Assembly (NCBI GenBank): GCA_045546975.1
Contig: JAZQDV010000010.1
Location: forward strand, 62,001 to 126,000
Origin: SIG480 sp045546975
Lineage (GTDB): Bacteria; Bacillota; Clostridia; Oscillospirales; JAAYXM01
Direction: 5' to 3'
DNA: 64,000 nt
Shown: positions 1-9,311 of the stretch, in pieces
Layout: each line of letters starts with the position of its first letter
Numbering within the stretch: position 1 is the stretch's first letter
Position numbers and translations under genes: made by a program
Notes under the pieces: model-generated
Told to the model about the DNA's origin: nothing
The model's database searches: none
Seen by the model: only the letters and a program-made list of their open reading frames with translations

Positions 1-1
1 T

Positions 2-883
2 GCTAAGGCTTATGCCAAACTAAATCTCACGCTTGATGTTATTGGTCTGCGTGACGACGGATATCACGACCTTGAGTCGATAATGCAAAGCATCTCGCTT
101 TGTGATACGGTTGCCGTCAGAATTGGTTGCGGTGGAGATATTTCAACTATATCAAATGTGCGATATATACCGAATGACGAGAGAAATATAGTTGTCAAGG
201 TCTCTCGTGCATTTCTCTCTGCGACGGGGATAAACCCGGGCGGAATACATATTGCTGTAGAAAAAAGAGTTCCGTCAAGTGCCGGGATGGCGGGCGGCAG
301 TGCGGACGGCGCTGCGGTATTGCGACTTCTTAATGAGCTTACGGGTGCGAGGGTTTCGGATGCGGAGCTTTGCGAAATAGGAGTTTCTGTCGGCGCAGAT
401 ATACCGTTCTGTCTTATGGGCGGAACCTCTCTTGCGCATGCGAGGGGTGAGGTGCTTACACCGATAACTTCGCTTGCGGATTGCAATTTCGTTATTGCAA
501 AGCCAAAACGCGGAGTATCAACGAAAGCGGTTTTTGAGAAAATTGACTCCTGTCCGATTCCGCGCCATCCGGACACATCTCAGATGCTCGAGGCGATAAG
601 AAATGGAGATGTCAGGGGCGTTTCTCAAAATCTCTACAACGTGTTTGAACCTGTTGTTGCCGATGAGGTAGGAGAGATTTTTGAAATAAAGAAAAGCCTT
701 ATGGATAACGGTGCGCTTGCTGCCATGATGACGGGAAGCGGGAGTGCGGTTTTCGGAATTTTTGAAGATAAAAACCTTGCAAGAGAGGCGAAGGGCAAAC
801 TTGCGTTACGCTTTGATGAAGTATTTGTCGCAAGACCTGTAAAGAACGAGGATGTGCAAGGGTGCATACAGGGTATATATTAA
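2..883 (+). CDS. ispE: 4-diphosphocytidyl-2-C-methyl-D-erythritol kinase, 5' end outside the window
   Basis: ATP-dependent kinase of the non-mevalonate (MEP) isoprenoid pathway; it phosphorylates CDP-methylerythritol in the cytosol. The reading frame is open from base 2, giving AKAYAKLNLTLDV, the typical start of IspE, so only the first few codons are missing. The GHMP-kinase ATP loop PSSAGMAGGSADGAA is present in the first third, and the C-terminal GSGSAVFG motif of the family is seen near 730-760. It runs in the same direction as the LtaS-like gene that follows after 26 bases. No sign of damage apart from the window edge. Confidence 0.93.
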   Translation, partial: AKAYAKLNLTLDVIGLRDDGYHDLESIMQSISLCDTVAVRIGCGGDISTISNVRYIPNDERNIVVKVSRAFLSATGINPGGIHIAVEKRVPSSAGMAGGSADGAAVLRLLNELTGARVSDAELCEIGVSVGADIPFCLMGGTSLAHARGEVLTPITSLADCNFVIAKPKRGVSTKAVFEKIDSCPIPRHPDTSQMLEAIRNGDVRGVSQNLYNVFEPVVADEVGEIFEIKKSLMDNGALAAMMTGSGSAVFGIFEDKNLAREAKGKLALRFDEVFVARPVKNEDVQGCIQGIY

Positions 884-909
884 AGATTTGGGTTTGTGAG
901 TGATAAACT

Positions 910-2607
910 ATGAAGAGCAAAAGAGGATTTTCAACCGTAATAATTTCTGTGTTTTTCTTTTCTGCCTTTCTTGTGCTTCTGGCGGAGTATATCCATTTTT
1001 GCAACATATCAGAAGTGTTTTCTCTGATCACAAGGAAACCTTGTGTAATTTTCTTTTGTACAACTATAATATTTTTTACAATAATGTCGGCGGTCTGGCT
1101 TACATCTTCGGTGAAGATAGGGTCAATACTGGTCGGTGTTTTTGTGTTTGTTCTTGCTGTTGTCGAGTTTTATAAGTTTGATGTAAGCGGCTCACATCTT
1201 GCTTTTGCTGATATACTCTTTGCATCTGATTTTGAAAAAATCACAGGTTTCGCTATGATCAGACCTGAGGTACATCTGTTCAAGGCAGCGGCGGCTCTTG
1301 CTCTTGCAATAGTAGGTCTTTGGTTTGTAAAGTTTCCGCGCTTTGGGAAAAGAGGCCACAGGTTTCTTGCTTTCGGGATAAGTGTGGTTATTACGCTAAC
1401 GCTGTTTGTTCCGTCTTTTGGGTATAAGGTTTCGGGGTTTGACTCGAAACCTGCACTCACACTTATGCGCACGAATGAGCGTTTTGAAAACGACGGATTT
1501 GTTGCTTCTTTTATCCAGGATGCGAGAGAGTATACCGGTTCGGGGATAGAGGAGCCGACGGGCTACTCCCAAGAGCTTATGAAAAAATACCAAAGGGCAG
1601 CGGATGCGAACGCGGCGGCAAAAAAACCGAACGTGGTAGTTATACTCTCGGAATCTTTTGCAGACCTTCGAGACGTGAGTGATGAAGATTTGTTCGGTTC
1701 AGTGTATGATAAGTATGATGAGGCGCTTGGCTTGTCATCGGTTTCAAAGACGAGGCTCCCCACCTTTGGCGGATATACGGTCAGGTCTGAATTTGAGCTT
1801 CTTTTTGGACTTCCTGTAATGTCAATGTCAAACCTTCCTGCTCCGCACACGAGACTTGAGGGTATGGAAAAACAAAACACGATAGTACAGGAATATCTTA
1901 AAAACGGATACAGCACGACCTACATCCATCCGTATATTGAAACGTTTTACGATCGCAACGAGATATACCCGTCCTACGGTTTTTCGAATATGATTTTTGA
2001 AGATGCTTTTGATACAGAAAAAGACACTTACCGCAGTTTTGTAAGCGACTTAGCGGTGGTGGAAAAAATAAAGGAACAGCTTATAGAGGATACGGCACCG
2101 TCGTTCATCTTTGCTATGACTATGCAAAACCACCAGCCGTATGCTGCTCCTGACGGGAAGTTTGAAGGAGAACTTGATTACTACCTTGGTGGAGTGGAAA
2201 AATCCTCCGAGGCAATTTACGAGCTTCTCCGGACGCTTGAGAGTTTTCCTGAGGAAACTATAGTGCTTTTTCTGGGAGACCATTTTCCGTTCTTTTCTCC
2301 ACAGGGCGGAGTTTACAGAAAGCTTGACGGGCAGAGAGGGTTATCTGAGGATATGTATACCCAGAAATACATTTTATACTCAAATCGCGAAAGGCTTAAA
2401 CTTCCTGAGGATGAGGTTTCACTCTTCTATCTTCCGCACTTGCTCTATGAAAAGACGGGGCTTCCGAAATGCGGGTTTACAAATATGATGCTTGAGTATA
2501 TGGAGACGAAGCCGATTTACAGTATAGCGGGATATGACGGAAGTAGAAGCGAATTTCTTGATGCTGTTACATACGACAGGGTGTTCGGAGAATGCTATGT
2601 AAAATAA
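910..2607 (+). CDS. LtaS-like membrane sulfatase (lipoteichoic acid synthase family)
   Basis: 565-residue membrane enzyme of the LTA synthase/phosphoglycerol transferase family. About five hydrophobic segments occupy roughly residues 1-180. An extracellular alkaline-phosphatase-fold domain follows: KPNVVVILSESFADL opens it, the GGYTVRSEFELLFGLP stretch carries the putative nucleophile Thr, and FLGDHFPFF supplies the metal-binding GDH motif. Family members polymerise glycerol-phosphate from phosphatidylglycerol outside the membrane; whether this copy makes LTA or a related polymer cannot be told from sequence. It follows ispE and ends at a strong hairpin shared with the convergent alarmone synthetase gene. 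Confidence 0.85.
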   Translation: MKSKRGFSTVIISVFFFSAFLVLLAEYIHFCNISEVFSLITRKPCVIFFCTTIIFFTIMSAVWLTSSVKIGSILVGVFVFVLAVVEFYKFDVSGSHLAFADILFASDFEKITGFAMIRPEVHLFKAAAALALAIVGLWFVKFPRFGKRGHRFLAFGISVVITLTLFVPSFGYKVSGFDSKPALTLMRTNERFENDGFVASFIQDAREYTGSGIEEPTGYSQELMKKYQRAADANAAAKKPNVVVILSESFADLRDVSDEDLFGSVYDKYDEALGLSSVSKTRLPTFGGYTVRSEFELLFGLPVMSMSNLPAPHTRLEGMEKQNTIVQEYLKNGYSTTYIHPYIETFYDRNEIYPSYGFSNMIFEDAFDTEKDTYRSFVSDLAVVEKIKEQLIEDTAPSFIFAMTMQNHQPYAAPDGKFEGELDYYLGGVEKSSEAIYELLRTLESFPEETIVLFLGDHFPFFSPQGGVYRKLDGQRGLSEDMYTQKYILYSNRERLKLPEDEVSLFYLPHLLYEKTGLPKCGFTNMMLEYMETKPIYSIAGYDGSRSEFLDAVTYDRVFGECYVK

Positions 2608-2648
2608 AAGAACGCAGAGTAATCAGTTGATTACCCTGCGTTCTTTTT
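2606..2648. terminator. bidirectional intrinsic terminator between LtaS-like and alarmone synthetase genes
   Basis: Arms AAAAGAACGCAG-a-GTAATCA (2606-2625) and TGATTAC-c-CTGCGTTCTTTT (2628-2647) pair almost perfectly, with an A-run on one side and a T-run on the other, so it can end transcripts from both convergent genes. The last codon of the minus-strand gene lies inside the T-run side. Confidence 0.85.
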
Positions 2649-3333
2649 ATATGCCGACGCGTTGTTTTAATTTATCCATGCGTTCGTCGAGTTCTGCTGA
2701 AAGGTTTGCGCACATAAAAAGATTTTCTGCCATTTCGTCGGTAAAGACGGTATCTTTTTTGTATTTAAGCTGATGCTCGAGTGCTGCCCAGGAGTCCATA
2801 GCTATTGTGCGTAGCTGTATTTCCACCTTCATTTTTCGCTTCTCGTGAAGGAGAAAGATTGGTACGGAAACTATGAGGTGCAAGCTTCTGTAGCCGTTGG
2901 GTTTCGGATTTTTTATATAGTCTTTGGTCTCGATAAGCTCAATGTCGTCTTGCGATATAAGAGAATTTGCGATTGTATAAACATCGCTTGAAAAAGAACA
3001 GATAACGCGTATGCCTGCGATGTCGTTTATGTTTTCCTCCATCGAGTCGAGGTTCAGAGGAATGTCTTTGTTCTTTAGCTTCCTGATTATACTCTCGGGA
3101 TTTTTGAGTCTCGATTTCACCGCGCTTATTGGGTTTCTGTCATATTGCAGTGAAAACTGTTCGTTGAGTACGTTGAGCTTTGTTTCAATTTCCATAATGG
3201 CGCATTTATAATATGCCATTGTGCTTTTGAACCGCTCGACGAAACGGCTGAATTCGGATATGTTTTTTTCATCCTTCACAAGTTCTCTGAGGGGTGAAAT
3301 TTTTTCTTTGTCCATAACATCTTGAAAATTCAT
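2647..3333 (-). CDS. small (p)ppGpp synthetase (RelQ/YjbM-like)
   Basis: Single-domain GTP pyrophosphokinase, about 228 residues, making the alarmones ppGpp/pppGpp from GDP/GTP and ATP in the cytosol. Seen: the synthetase signature SRLKNPESIIRKLK, DIAGIRVIC, GYRSLHLIV, EIQLRT and WAALEHQLKYK. There is no HD hydrolase domain and no TGS/ACT regulatory region, so it is a small alarmone synthetase rather than a long RelA/SpoT. ATG at 3333 is preferred over TTG at 3339 because the AAAGGAGG site sits 9 bases before it. It is divergent from mraZ, and a copy of the MraZ-box sequence lies upstream of it. Confidence 0.87.
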   Translation of the reverse strand: MNFQDVMDKEKISPLRELVKDEKNISEFSRFVERFKSTMAYYKCAIMEIETKLNVLNEQFSLQYDRNPISAVKSRLKNPESIIRKLKNKDIPLNLDSMEENINDIAGIRVICSFSSDVYTIANSLISQDDIELIETKDYIKNPKPNGYRSLHLIVSVPIFLLHEKRKMKVEIQLRTIAMDSWAALEHQLKYKKDTVFTDEMAENLFMCANLSAELDERMDKLKQRVGI

Positions 3334-3372
3334 TATCAAAGTCCTCCTTTGCCGGTGTGACCTTACAGGTAT

Positions 3373-3401
3373 AAGGTACCATTTTATTGTGCGAAAGTCA
3401 A
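3373..3401 (-). promoter_or_regulatory. candidate promoter for the alarmone synthetase
   Basis: On the minus strand TTGACT (3401-3396), 17 bases, then TACCTT (3378-3373). The -35 is good and the -10 weak. It lies about 40 bases upstream of the chosen start. Confidence 0.35.
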
Positions 3402-3424
3402 ATTAACAAATTTTGAATTTATTA

Positions 3425-3443
3425 AAACCACTTTGCACCACCG
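3425..3443 (-). promoter_or_regulatory. inverted copy of the MraZ-box sequence
   Basis: CGGTGGTGCAAAGTGGTTT, read on the minus strand, is a perfect 19-base inverted copy of the sequence at 3583-3601 next to the mraZ promoter. It contains two GTGG units 10 bases apart and lies 24 bases upstream of the candidate -35 of the alarmone synthetase. A third, partial copy (GGTGCAAA) is at 3481-3488 in the plus orientation. Confidence 0.6.
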
Positions 3444-3545
3444 AGTTTTTTGAAACGATTTTATTGATATTAAAATAGATGGTGCAAATATTTGAAACCT
3501 TACAGAAAAATTACAAAAAAATGTAATAAAATCTTAAAAAAATAC

Positions 3546-3574
3546 TTGCATTTCTTGCTTATAACGTTTATAAT
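3546..3574 (+). promoter_or_regulatory. promoter of the dcw cluster (mraZ)
   Basis: TTGCAT (3546-3551), 17-base spacer, TATAAT (3569-3574), about 45 bases before the mraZ start. The surrounding DNA is strongly AT-rich. The MraZ repeats begin directly downstream of the -10. Confidence 0.7.
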
Positions 3575-3582
3575 ATAAATAA

Positions 3583-3609
3583 CGGTGGTGCAAAGTGGTT
3601 TAGAAGTGG
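3583..3609 (+). promoter_or_regulatory. MraZ operator: three GTGG direct repeats
   Basis: GTGG units at 3585, 3595 and 3606, spaced 10 and 11 bases, sit between the -10 and the mraZ ribosome-binding site. MraZ is known to bind short G-rich direct repeats of about 10-base period at its own promoter and repress the dcw operon. Assignment as its operator is inference from position and spacing. Confidence 0.65.
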
Positions 3610-3619
3610 AGGTGAAGCT

Positions 3620-4030
3620 GTGAGAGGCGAATACGCACATATTATTGATGAAAAAGGAAGGCTGTTCATTCCGTCGAAATTCCGCACGGAACTCGGATGC
3701 AGCTTCGTTCTCACAAAGGGGCTTGGAAAGTGCCTTTCGGCATATCCGCTTGGTGAGTGGGCAAAGCTCGAGGAGAAGATCAAATCTCTTCCGACGCGCA
3801 AATCCCGCGAACTCCAGCTTTTCTTTGTTGCCCCGTCTCAGGATATGGAGCTTGACGGTCAGGGACGCATCCTTGTTCCGCAAAAGCTTCGTGAATACGC
3901 AAACTTAACAAAAAACCTCGTTACAGTCGGAATGATAGACCACCTCGAGATATGGTCAGAGGAAGAGTGGGAAGGACAGAATCTCACGCCTGAATACATC
4001 TCCGATGTTCTGGATGAGGCAGGTATATAA
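3620..4030 (+). CDS. mraZ: transcriptional regulator MraZ
   Basis: 136-residue AbrB-fold DNA-binding protein, first gene of the division/cell-wall cluster; it represses its own promoter in other bacteria. Two SpoVT/AbrB-like half-domains are visible, each with the family DEKGRLFIPSKFR and LDGQGRILVPQKLREYA motifs. Start is GTG at 3620, 6 bases after GGAGGTG; the usual MraZ N-terminus (RGEYAHIIDEKGR) confirms it. Followed by rsmH after 20 bases. Confidence 0.96.
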   Translation: MRGEYAHIIDEKGRLFIPSKFRTELGCSFVLTKGLGKCLSAYPLGEWAKLEEKIKSLPTRKSRELQLFFVAPSQDMELDGQGRILVPQKLREYANLTKNLVTVGMIDHLEIWSEEEWEGQNLTPEYISDVLDEAGI

Positions 4031-4050
4031 CCGAAAAGGCAGGGTAGGTT

Positions 4051-4968
4051 ATGGGTGAGTTGCATTTTCCTGTTATGCTTTCTGAGTGCGTAGAAAACTT
4101 AAACATAAACCCGTCAGGGACCTATATTGACGGTACCTTCGGTCGCGGTGGGCATTCGATGGAAATAGCAAAGCGTCTTGACTGCGGAAAGCTCATCTGC
4201 ATTGATCGAGACAGCTCTGCAATAGAATACGGAAAAGAAAAGTTTTCCGAATATAAAAACGTAAGCTTTATAAAAGGTGACTTCTGTGATATGGCGTCCA
4301 TTGTTACGGAAAAGGTTGACGGAATCCTTCTTGATCTCGGTGTTTCTTCACCGCAGCTTGACGAGGCAGAACGTGGCTTTTCCTATATGGCGGACGGTCC
4401 GCTTGATATGAGAATGGATAGAGACCAAAGTCTTACGGCACGCGAAATTGTAAATACATGGAGCTTTGAAGAGCTCCGTAAAATACTTTTTGATTACGGT
4501 GAGGAGAGATATTCCTCGAAGATCGCATCGGCGATAGTTTCGGCAAGAGGGAAAGGCGAGATAACCTCAACCCTTCGTCTTGTGGAGATTATAAAGGCGG
4601 CACTTCCTGCAGCCGCGCTAAGGGAAAAGCAACACCCTGCAAAGCGCAGCTTTCAGGGTATACGGATAGCCGTCAATGACGAGCTTTCTGAAATCGAAAG
4701 ATTTCTCGAAAAGCTTCCCGAAATGCTTAAAGTAGGTGGAAGAGCAGTTATCATAACCTTTCACTCTCTTGAGGACAGGCTTGTGAAACATGCGTTCCGA
4801 AAGGCAGAAAAGCCTTGCACGTGTCCGCCGAGCGCACCTGTTTGCGTATGTGGAAAGGTGCCGACACTCAAGGTTATTTCAAACAAACCGATACTTCCAA
4901 GTGACGAAGAGGTTGAGAGAAACCCACGTTCGCGTTCGGCAAAGGTAAGAGTGGCAGAGAAGATATAG
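4051..4968 (+). CDS. rsmH: 16S rRNA (cytosine-1402-N4)-methyltransferase
   Basis: 305-residue SAM-dependent methyltransferase acting on C1402 of 16S rRNA. HFPVMLSECVENL is the typical N-terminus; DGTFGRGGHSMEIA is the SAM-binding motif I, followed by DGILLDLGVSSPQLDEAERGFSY and the late motif FHSLEDRLVK. Full family length. Second gene of the dcw cluster, as is usual. Confidence 0.97.
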   Translation: MGELHFPVMLSECVENLNINPSGTYIDGTFGRGGHSMEIAKRLDCGKLICIDRDSSAIEYGKEKFSEYKNVSFIKGDFCDMASIVTEKVDGILLDLGVSSPQLDEAERGFSYMADGPLDMRMDRDQSLTAREIVNTWSFEELRKILFDYGEERYSSKIASAIVSARGKGEITSTLRLVEIIKAALPAAALREKQHPAKRSFQGIRIAVNDELSEIERFLEKLPEMLKVGGRAVIITFHSLEDRLVKHAFRKAEKPCTCPPSAPVCVCGKVPTLKVISNKPILPSDEEVERNPRSRSAKVRVAEKI

Positions 4969-4987
4969 TTATGAGAGGGAATTTAGT

Positions 4988-5479
4988 ATGGATGCAATAG
5001 CAGGAAAGAAAATGACATACGATTTTTCAAGATTTGAGCGAAATATGACTGAGAACGGAGCTGAAGCGAGGGCAAAGACCGGCAAGGCTGCGCACTACAC
5101 ACGCAAAAAGACAAGAATAAGCGGGTTTGCAGTATTTTGCGCCGTTTCTGTTTTTGCTGTTCTTATAGCACTTCTCTTCTCTTATGTAAATCTTACAGAG
5201 GCATCGGACAGAAACAGAAAGAGCAAGGAGTACCTTGCTGAGCTTCAGGAAGAAAATCAGATGCTCGAGGTCAACCGCAATCAGCGTATGGGAGCAATGC
5301 AGGTGCGTGACTATGCGGTAACTCGCCTTGGCATGAGCAAGATAGATAAATCTCAGATAACCTACGTCACAACATCCGGTGGTGACAGGTTTGAAGTTGT
5401 GGAGGAAGAAAAGAATCCGTCCAAATTCGTCACGGGTCTCATAAAGGGCTTTTCCACTATTGTTGAGTACATAAACTGA
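4988..5479 (+). CDS. FtsL-like septum formation protein
   Basis: 163-residue bitopic protein in the position of ftsL, between rsmH and the PBP. It has a basic cytoplasmic N-terminus of about 50 residues, one membrane segment near residues 47-67, then a short heptad-like coiled coil (LAELQEENQMLEVNRNQRM), the layout of FtsL/DivIC-type proteins that join the FtsQ-FtsB-FtsL divisome subcomplex. Sequence similarity in this family is low, so the call rests on topology and position. ATG 4988 follows GAGAGGGA. Confidence 0.78.
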   Translation: MDAIAGKKMTYDFSRFERNMTENGAEARAKTGKAAHYTRKKTRISGFAVFCAVSVFAVLIALLFSYVNLTEASDRNRKSKEYLAELQEENQMLEVNRNQRMGAMQVRDYAVTRLGMSKIDKSQITYVTTSGGDRFEVVEEEKNPSKFVTGLIKGFSTIVEYIN

Positions 5480-5581
5480 TGAATATTGTAAACGTCTGTG
5501 TAATATAAATTATAGACGGAAGTTTGAGCGGAGTTTGTAAATCACATTCTCCGCATTGTTACTATACTTGGGGTGAATTTT

Positions 5582-7843
5582 ATGGCACGAAAAGGCCCGT
5601 CAGGCAAGATATTAAACAGAATAATATGGTGTATGTTCATTGTTCTTATAGTCGGTTTTGTCCCACTTGTTTGTGCGCTCGTAAAGACCCAGCTCATAGA
5701 CTATAAGGATTATCAGGCAAGGGCAATGGAACAGCAGACCCGAGATACAATAATTTCACCAAAACGCGGAGTCATATACGACCGCAACATGAAGGAAATT
5801 GCCGTAAGTGCGAGTGCTGAGACTGTTTTTATTTCTCCTGCGGAGATGGAAACAGAAGAGGATTGCGAGTTTATCGCGAAAACACTTTCGGACATTCTTG
5901 AGCTTGATTATGAGACAGTTCTCAAGAAAACAAAGAATAAAAAAAGCTTTTATGAGGTTGTAAAAAAGAAGATAACTCTTGAACAGGCGACAAAAATACG
6001 CGAGGCGATTTCTGAGCATAAAATACGCGGAATCCACCTTGCTGCCGACACGAAGAGGTACTACCCCTACGGAAGCTTTGCATCTCAGATAATTGGTTTT
6101 TGCGGTGATGACAACTCGGGTCTTTTCGGTATTGAGATGAAATATGAAAACACACTCAAGGGAATGCCCGGGCGAGTAATAGCTGCAAAGAACGCAAAAG
6201 GAACGGAAATGCCGTTTCAGTATGAAGAATATTACGATGCACAGAACGGACAGAACGTAGTTCTCACAATAGACGAAACCGTTCAGCAGGTGTTAGAGAA
6301 TCATTTGCAGACTGCGGTTATTGACGGAAAGATAGAAAACCGCGGCGCAGGCATTGTGTATAACATCAAGACGGGTGAAATTCTTGCTATGGCGACAATG
6401 GGGGATTTTGACTTAAATGCTCCATTCGAGATTACAGACCCCATTTCGCTCCAGAAAATCGAAGAGGCTTCAGAAGAGGATAAAAAGAGTGTCCGCTCAA
6501 AAGAGCTTGAGGCATCATGGAGAAACAAGTTCATTTCAGACTCATACGAGCCCGGATCGGTTTTCAAGATTCTCACGGTTGCAATGGGATATGAGGAAGG
6601 CGTTGTAGGCAGAAACTCAAAGTTTAAGTGCACCGGTGCAACAAGAGTTGCTGACCGTCTGATACACTGCTGGAAACGTACGGGACACGGAGATGTAAAC
6701 CTTTCACAGGCGCTTGAAAAATCGTGTAACTGTGCACTTATGGACATATCTTCAAGAGTAGGAAACGAGAAGTTTTACGACTACTGTGAAGCTTTTGGAC
6801 TTCTTGATAAAACCGGAGTTGACCTCATCGGTGAGGCGAGCGGTTATTTCTTCAACGAAAAGGACTTCAAAAATCCCAAGAACAAGGTAAGTCTCGCGGT
6901 TGCATCCTTTGGACAGACCTTCAAGGTAACCCCGATGCAGATGGTATGTGCTGTCGGTGCGGTTGTAAACGACGGAAAGCTCATGAAACCACACATAGTA
7001 AAGGAAATAGTGGACGATAAAGGCATCGTTATAAAGAAGTTCGAGCCTGAGCAGGTACGACAGATAATTTCAGAAACTACATCCGACTTTATAAATGAGT
7101 CAATAGAAGAAACCGTAGCAACCGGTACAGGTAAAAATGCGCGTGTTTCGGGATACAGGATAGGCGGAAAGACGGGTACATCTGAAAAGGTTGACGAGTA
7201 CACGGTAGAAGAGGGAAAGAAGTACATAGCCTCCTTCTTCGGTGTTGCGCCGATGGAAGATCCGGAGATTGCAATTCTTGTTCTTCTTGATACTCCGCGC
7301 GGTATTTACCTTGAAGGAAGCCAGCTTGCAGCACCGGTTGCAGGAAAGGTTTTCGACGAGATTTTACCGTATCTTGGTTTTGAACCGACATATACAGCAG
7401 ATGAGCTTATGGGTTCGATTGTAACTATGCCAAATCTTATCGGAGGAACAACGGAGAGCGTAAATAAGCTTTTAAGCTCCAACCGCAACTACTCATCCTT
7501 TACGATCAAGACAGTGGGCGACGGCAACATCGCAACAGACCAATTGCCTGTTGAGGGTTCAAAAATCCCCAAAAACTCAACCATTGTTGTATATATGGGC
7601 GGAAAGGCAGGTGCAGAAGAGGTAGAGGTTCCAAATGTAATCGGAATGACTCCGGAATCTGCGAATAAGACGCTCACAAATGCGGGATTTTATATGAAAG
7701 CCAACGGTGCTGTGGATAAACGTTCGTCGAGCGTCGGTGCAACGAAGCAGGAATACCCTGCAGGAACAAAACTCAAGCGCGGTTCGGTTGTCACGGTAGA
7801 GTTCTATGATGTAAACGGCGTTTCGGAAGGAATTTCAGGATAG
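5582..7843 (+). CDS. class B penicillin-binding protein with PASTA domains (SpoVD/PBP2-like)
   Basis: Septal or spore-cortex peptidoglycan transpeptidase, about 753 residues. One N-terminal membrane anchor (near residues 12-37), a dimerisation domain beginning RDTIISPKRGVIYDRN, and a transpeptidase domain with SVFK (catalytic Ser about residue 326), SCN and KTGTSEK motifs. Two PASTA repeats fill the last ~150 residues. ATG 5582 is preferred over GTG 5573 because GGGGTG lies 6 bases upstream of it. Partner of FtsW in septal synthesis. With only one such PBP here, it cannot be decided whether it serves vegetative division, sporulation or both. Confidence 0.92.
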   Translation: MARKGPSGKILNRIIWCMFIVLIVGFVPLVCALVKTQLIDYKDYQARAMEQQTRDTIISPKRGVIYDRNMKEIAVSASAETVFISPAEMETEEDCEFIAKTLSDILELDYETVLKKTKNKKSFYEVVKKKITLEQATKIREAISEHKIRGIHLAADTKRYYPYGSFASQIIGFCGDDNSGLFGIEMKYENTLKGMPGRVIAAKNAKGTEMPFQYEEYYDAQNGQNVVLTIDETVQQVLENHLQTAVIDGKIENRGAGIVYNIKTGEILAMATMGDFDLNAPFEITDPISLQKIEEASEEDKKSVRSKELEASWRNKFISDSYEPGSVFKILTVAMGYEEGVVGRNSKFKCTGATRVADRLIHCWKRTGHGDVNLSQALEKSCNCALMDISSRVGNEKFYDYCEAFGLLDKTGVDLIGEASGYFFNEKDFKNPKNKVSLAVASFGQTFKVTPMQMVCAVGAVVNDGKLMKPHIVKEIVDDKGIVIKKFEPEQVRQIISETTSDFINESIEETVATGTGKNARVSGYRIGGKTGTSEKVDEYTVEEGKKYIASFFGVAPMEDPEIAILVLLDTPRGIYLEGSQLAAPVAGKVFDEILPYLGFEPTYTADELMGSIVTMPNLIGGTTESVNKLLSSNRNYSSFTIKTVGDGNIATDQLPVEGSKIPKNSTIVVYMGGKAGAEEVEVPNVIGMTPESANKTLTNAGFYMKANGAVDKRSSSVGATKQEYPAGTKLKRGSVVTVEFYDVNGVSEGISG

Positions 7844-7865
7844 TTAAAAGAAAGGAAACTGACTT

Positions 7866-9308
7866 ATGAAGCTTCGCGAGATACTTGAAAATTTGGATAT
7901 TATATCGGCAGACGTAGATATGGATGTCGAGATTTCCGGTGTCTGCTGTGACTCGCGAAAGATAGAGAACGGCTTCCTTTTTGTCGCAATCCGCGGATTT
8001 GAGACCGACGGAAATAAGTATATAGCAAAGGCGGTAGAAAACGGTGCTGCCGTAATCATAACAGACAACAAAAAGTATTTTGCAAAAAACAGAATCCTTG
8101 TCCGTGATGCAAGGGTCGCACTTGCCATTACCTCAAAGAATTTAAGAGGCGACCCGACTCGTGACATGAAGATGATAGGCATTACGGGAACAAACGGAAA
8201 GACTACCGTTACATACCTTATAAAAAATGCGCTCGAAAAGAATGGCGCGAAGTGCGGGCTTATCGGTACAAACAAGAATATGATAGGCGACAAAGTTCTT
8301 GATACCGAGAGAACAACACCCGAGTCAGATGCGCTCTGGGAACTTTTTAGTGAAATGCGTGAGGCGGGCTGTACTCATGTAATTATGGAGGTGTCGTCAC
8401 ATTCACTCTCTCTTTCGAGAGTTCACGGGATAGAATATGATGTTGCGGCTTTTACGAATATAAGCCAGGACCATCTCGACTTCCACAAGAGTATGTCAAA
8501 GTACGAAGAGGCAAAGGAGAAGCTTTTCCACCAGACACGAACATCTGTAATCAACTACGATGATGAGGCGGGAAAAAGGATATCAAAAACTGCCAGTGGA
8601 GAGGTAATTACATATTCTGCAAAACAAAGTATGGCGGACTATGTTGCAAAGAATATCAACTTAAAGCCGCAAAGCGTAGAGTTTGAGTTTGTGGGTATAG
8701 ATACCATAGGCCGCGTAGAGCTCGGCATTCCCGGAGAGTTTTCTGTATATAACGCAATGTGCGCAATGAGTGTTCTTTTAAGCCTTGGTCTTTCGCTTCC
8801 TGAGATAATCTCCGCAATGCGCGAAATGAAGGGTGTCTCAGGCAGGGCAGAGGTTGTTCCGACAGATAGTGACTATACTGTTATGATAGACTATGCACAC
8901 TCACCTGACGGACTTATCAATATCCTCAAAACTGTGCGTGAGGTGACGGACGGCAGAGTTATTACTGTATTCGGATGCGGCGGAGACCGCGACCGTACAA
9001 AGCGACCGAAGATGGGAAAGGTAGTTGCGGAGTGCAGCGACATAGTTGTCGTAACCTCAGACAACCCACGAACAGAGGACCCCGATGCGATAATTGATGA
9101 TATTATACCCGGTATACTTGAGGTAAGGGATGACTTTATCCGCGAAAGCGACAGGGTAAAAGCAATAAAGAAGGCTCTTTCCATTGCGGAAAAGGGGGAC
9201 CTTGTCCTTCTTGCAGGAAAGGGACACGAAACATATCAGGAAATAAATCACGTAAAACACCACTTGGATGAACGTGAAGTGGTAAAAGAGTATTTTGCGG
9301 AGAGATAG
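7866..9308 (+). CDS. murE: UDP-MurNAc-L-Ala-D-Glu:meso-diaminopimelate ligase
   Basis: 480-residue Mur ligase adding the third amino acid of the peptidoglycan stem peptide in the cytosol. The ATP-binding loop GITGTNGKTTVTYL, the central YEEAKEKLF region and the C-terminal specificity motif DNPR (in VVTSDNPRTEDPDAI) are present; DNPR marks meso-diaminopimelate rather than lysine as substrate. Start ATG 7866 follows AAAGGAAACTGACTT. Three bases separate it from murF. Confidence 0.96.
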   Translation: MKLREILENLDIISADVDMDVEISGVCCDSRKIENGFLFVAIRGFETDGNKYIAKAVENGAAVIITDNKKYFAKNRILVRDARVALAITSKNLRGDPTRDMKMIGITGTNGKTTVTYLIKNALEKNGAKCGLIGTNKNMIGDKVLDTERTTPESDALWELFSEMREAGCTHVIMEVSSHSLSLSRVHGIEYDVAAFTNISQDHLDFHKSMSKYEEAKEKLFHQTRTSVINYDDEAGKRISKTASGEVITYSAKQSMADYVAKNINLKPQSVEFEFVGIDTIGRVELGIPGEFSVYNAMCAMSVLLSLGLSLPEIISAMREMKGVSGRAEVVPTDSDYTVMIDYAHSPDGLINILKTVREVTDGRVITVFGCGGDRDRTKRPKMGKVVAECSDIVVVTSDNPRTEDPDAIIDDIIPGILEVRDDFIRESDRVKAIKKALSIAEKGDLVLLAGKGHETYQEINHVKHHLDEREVVKEYFAER

Positions 9309-9311
9309 AGT

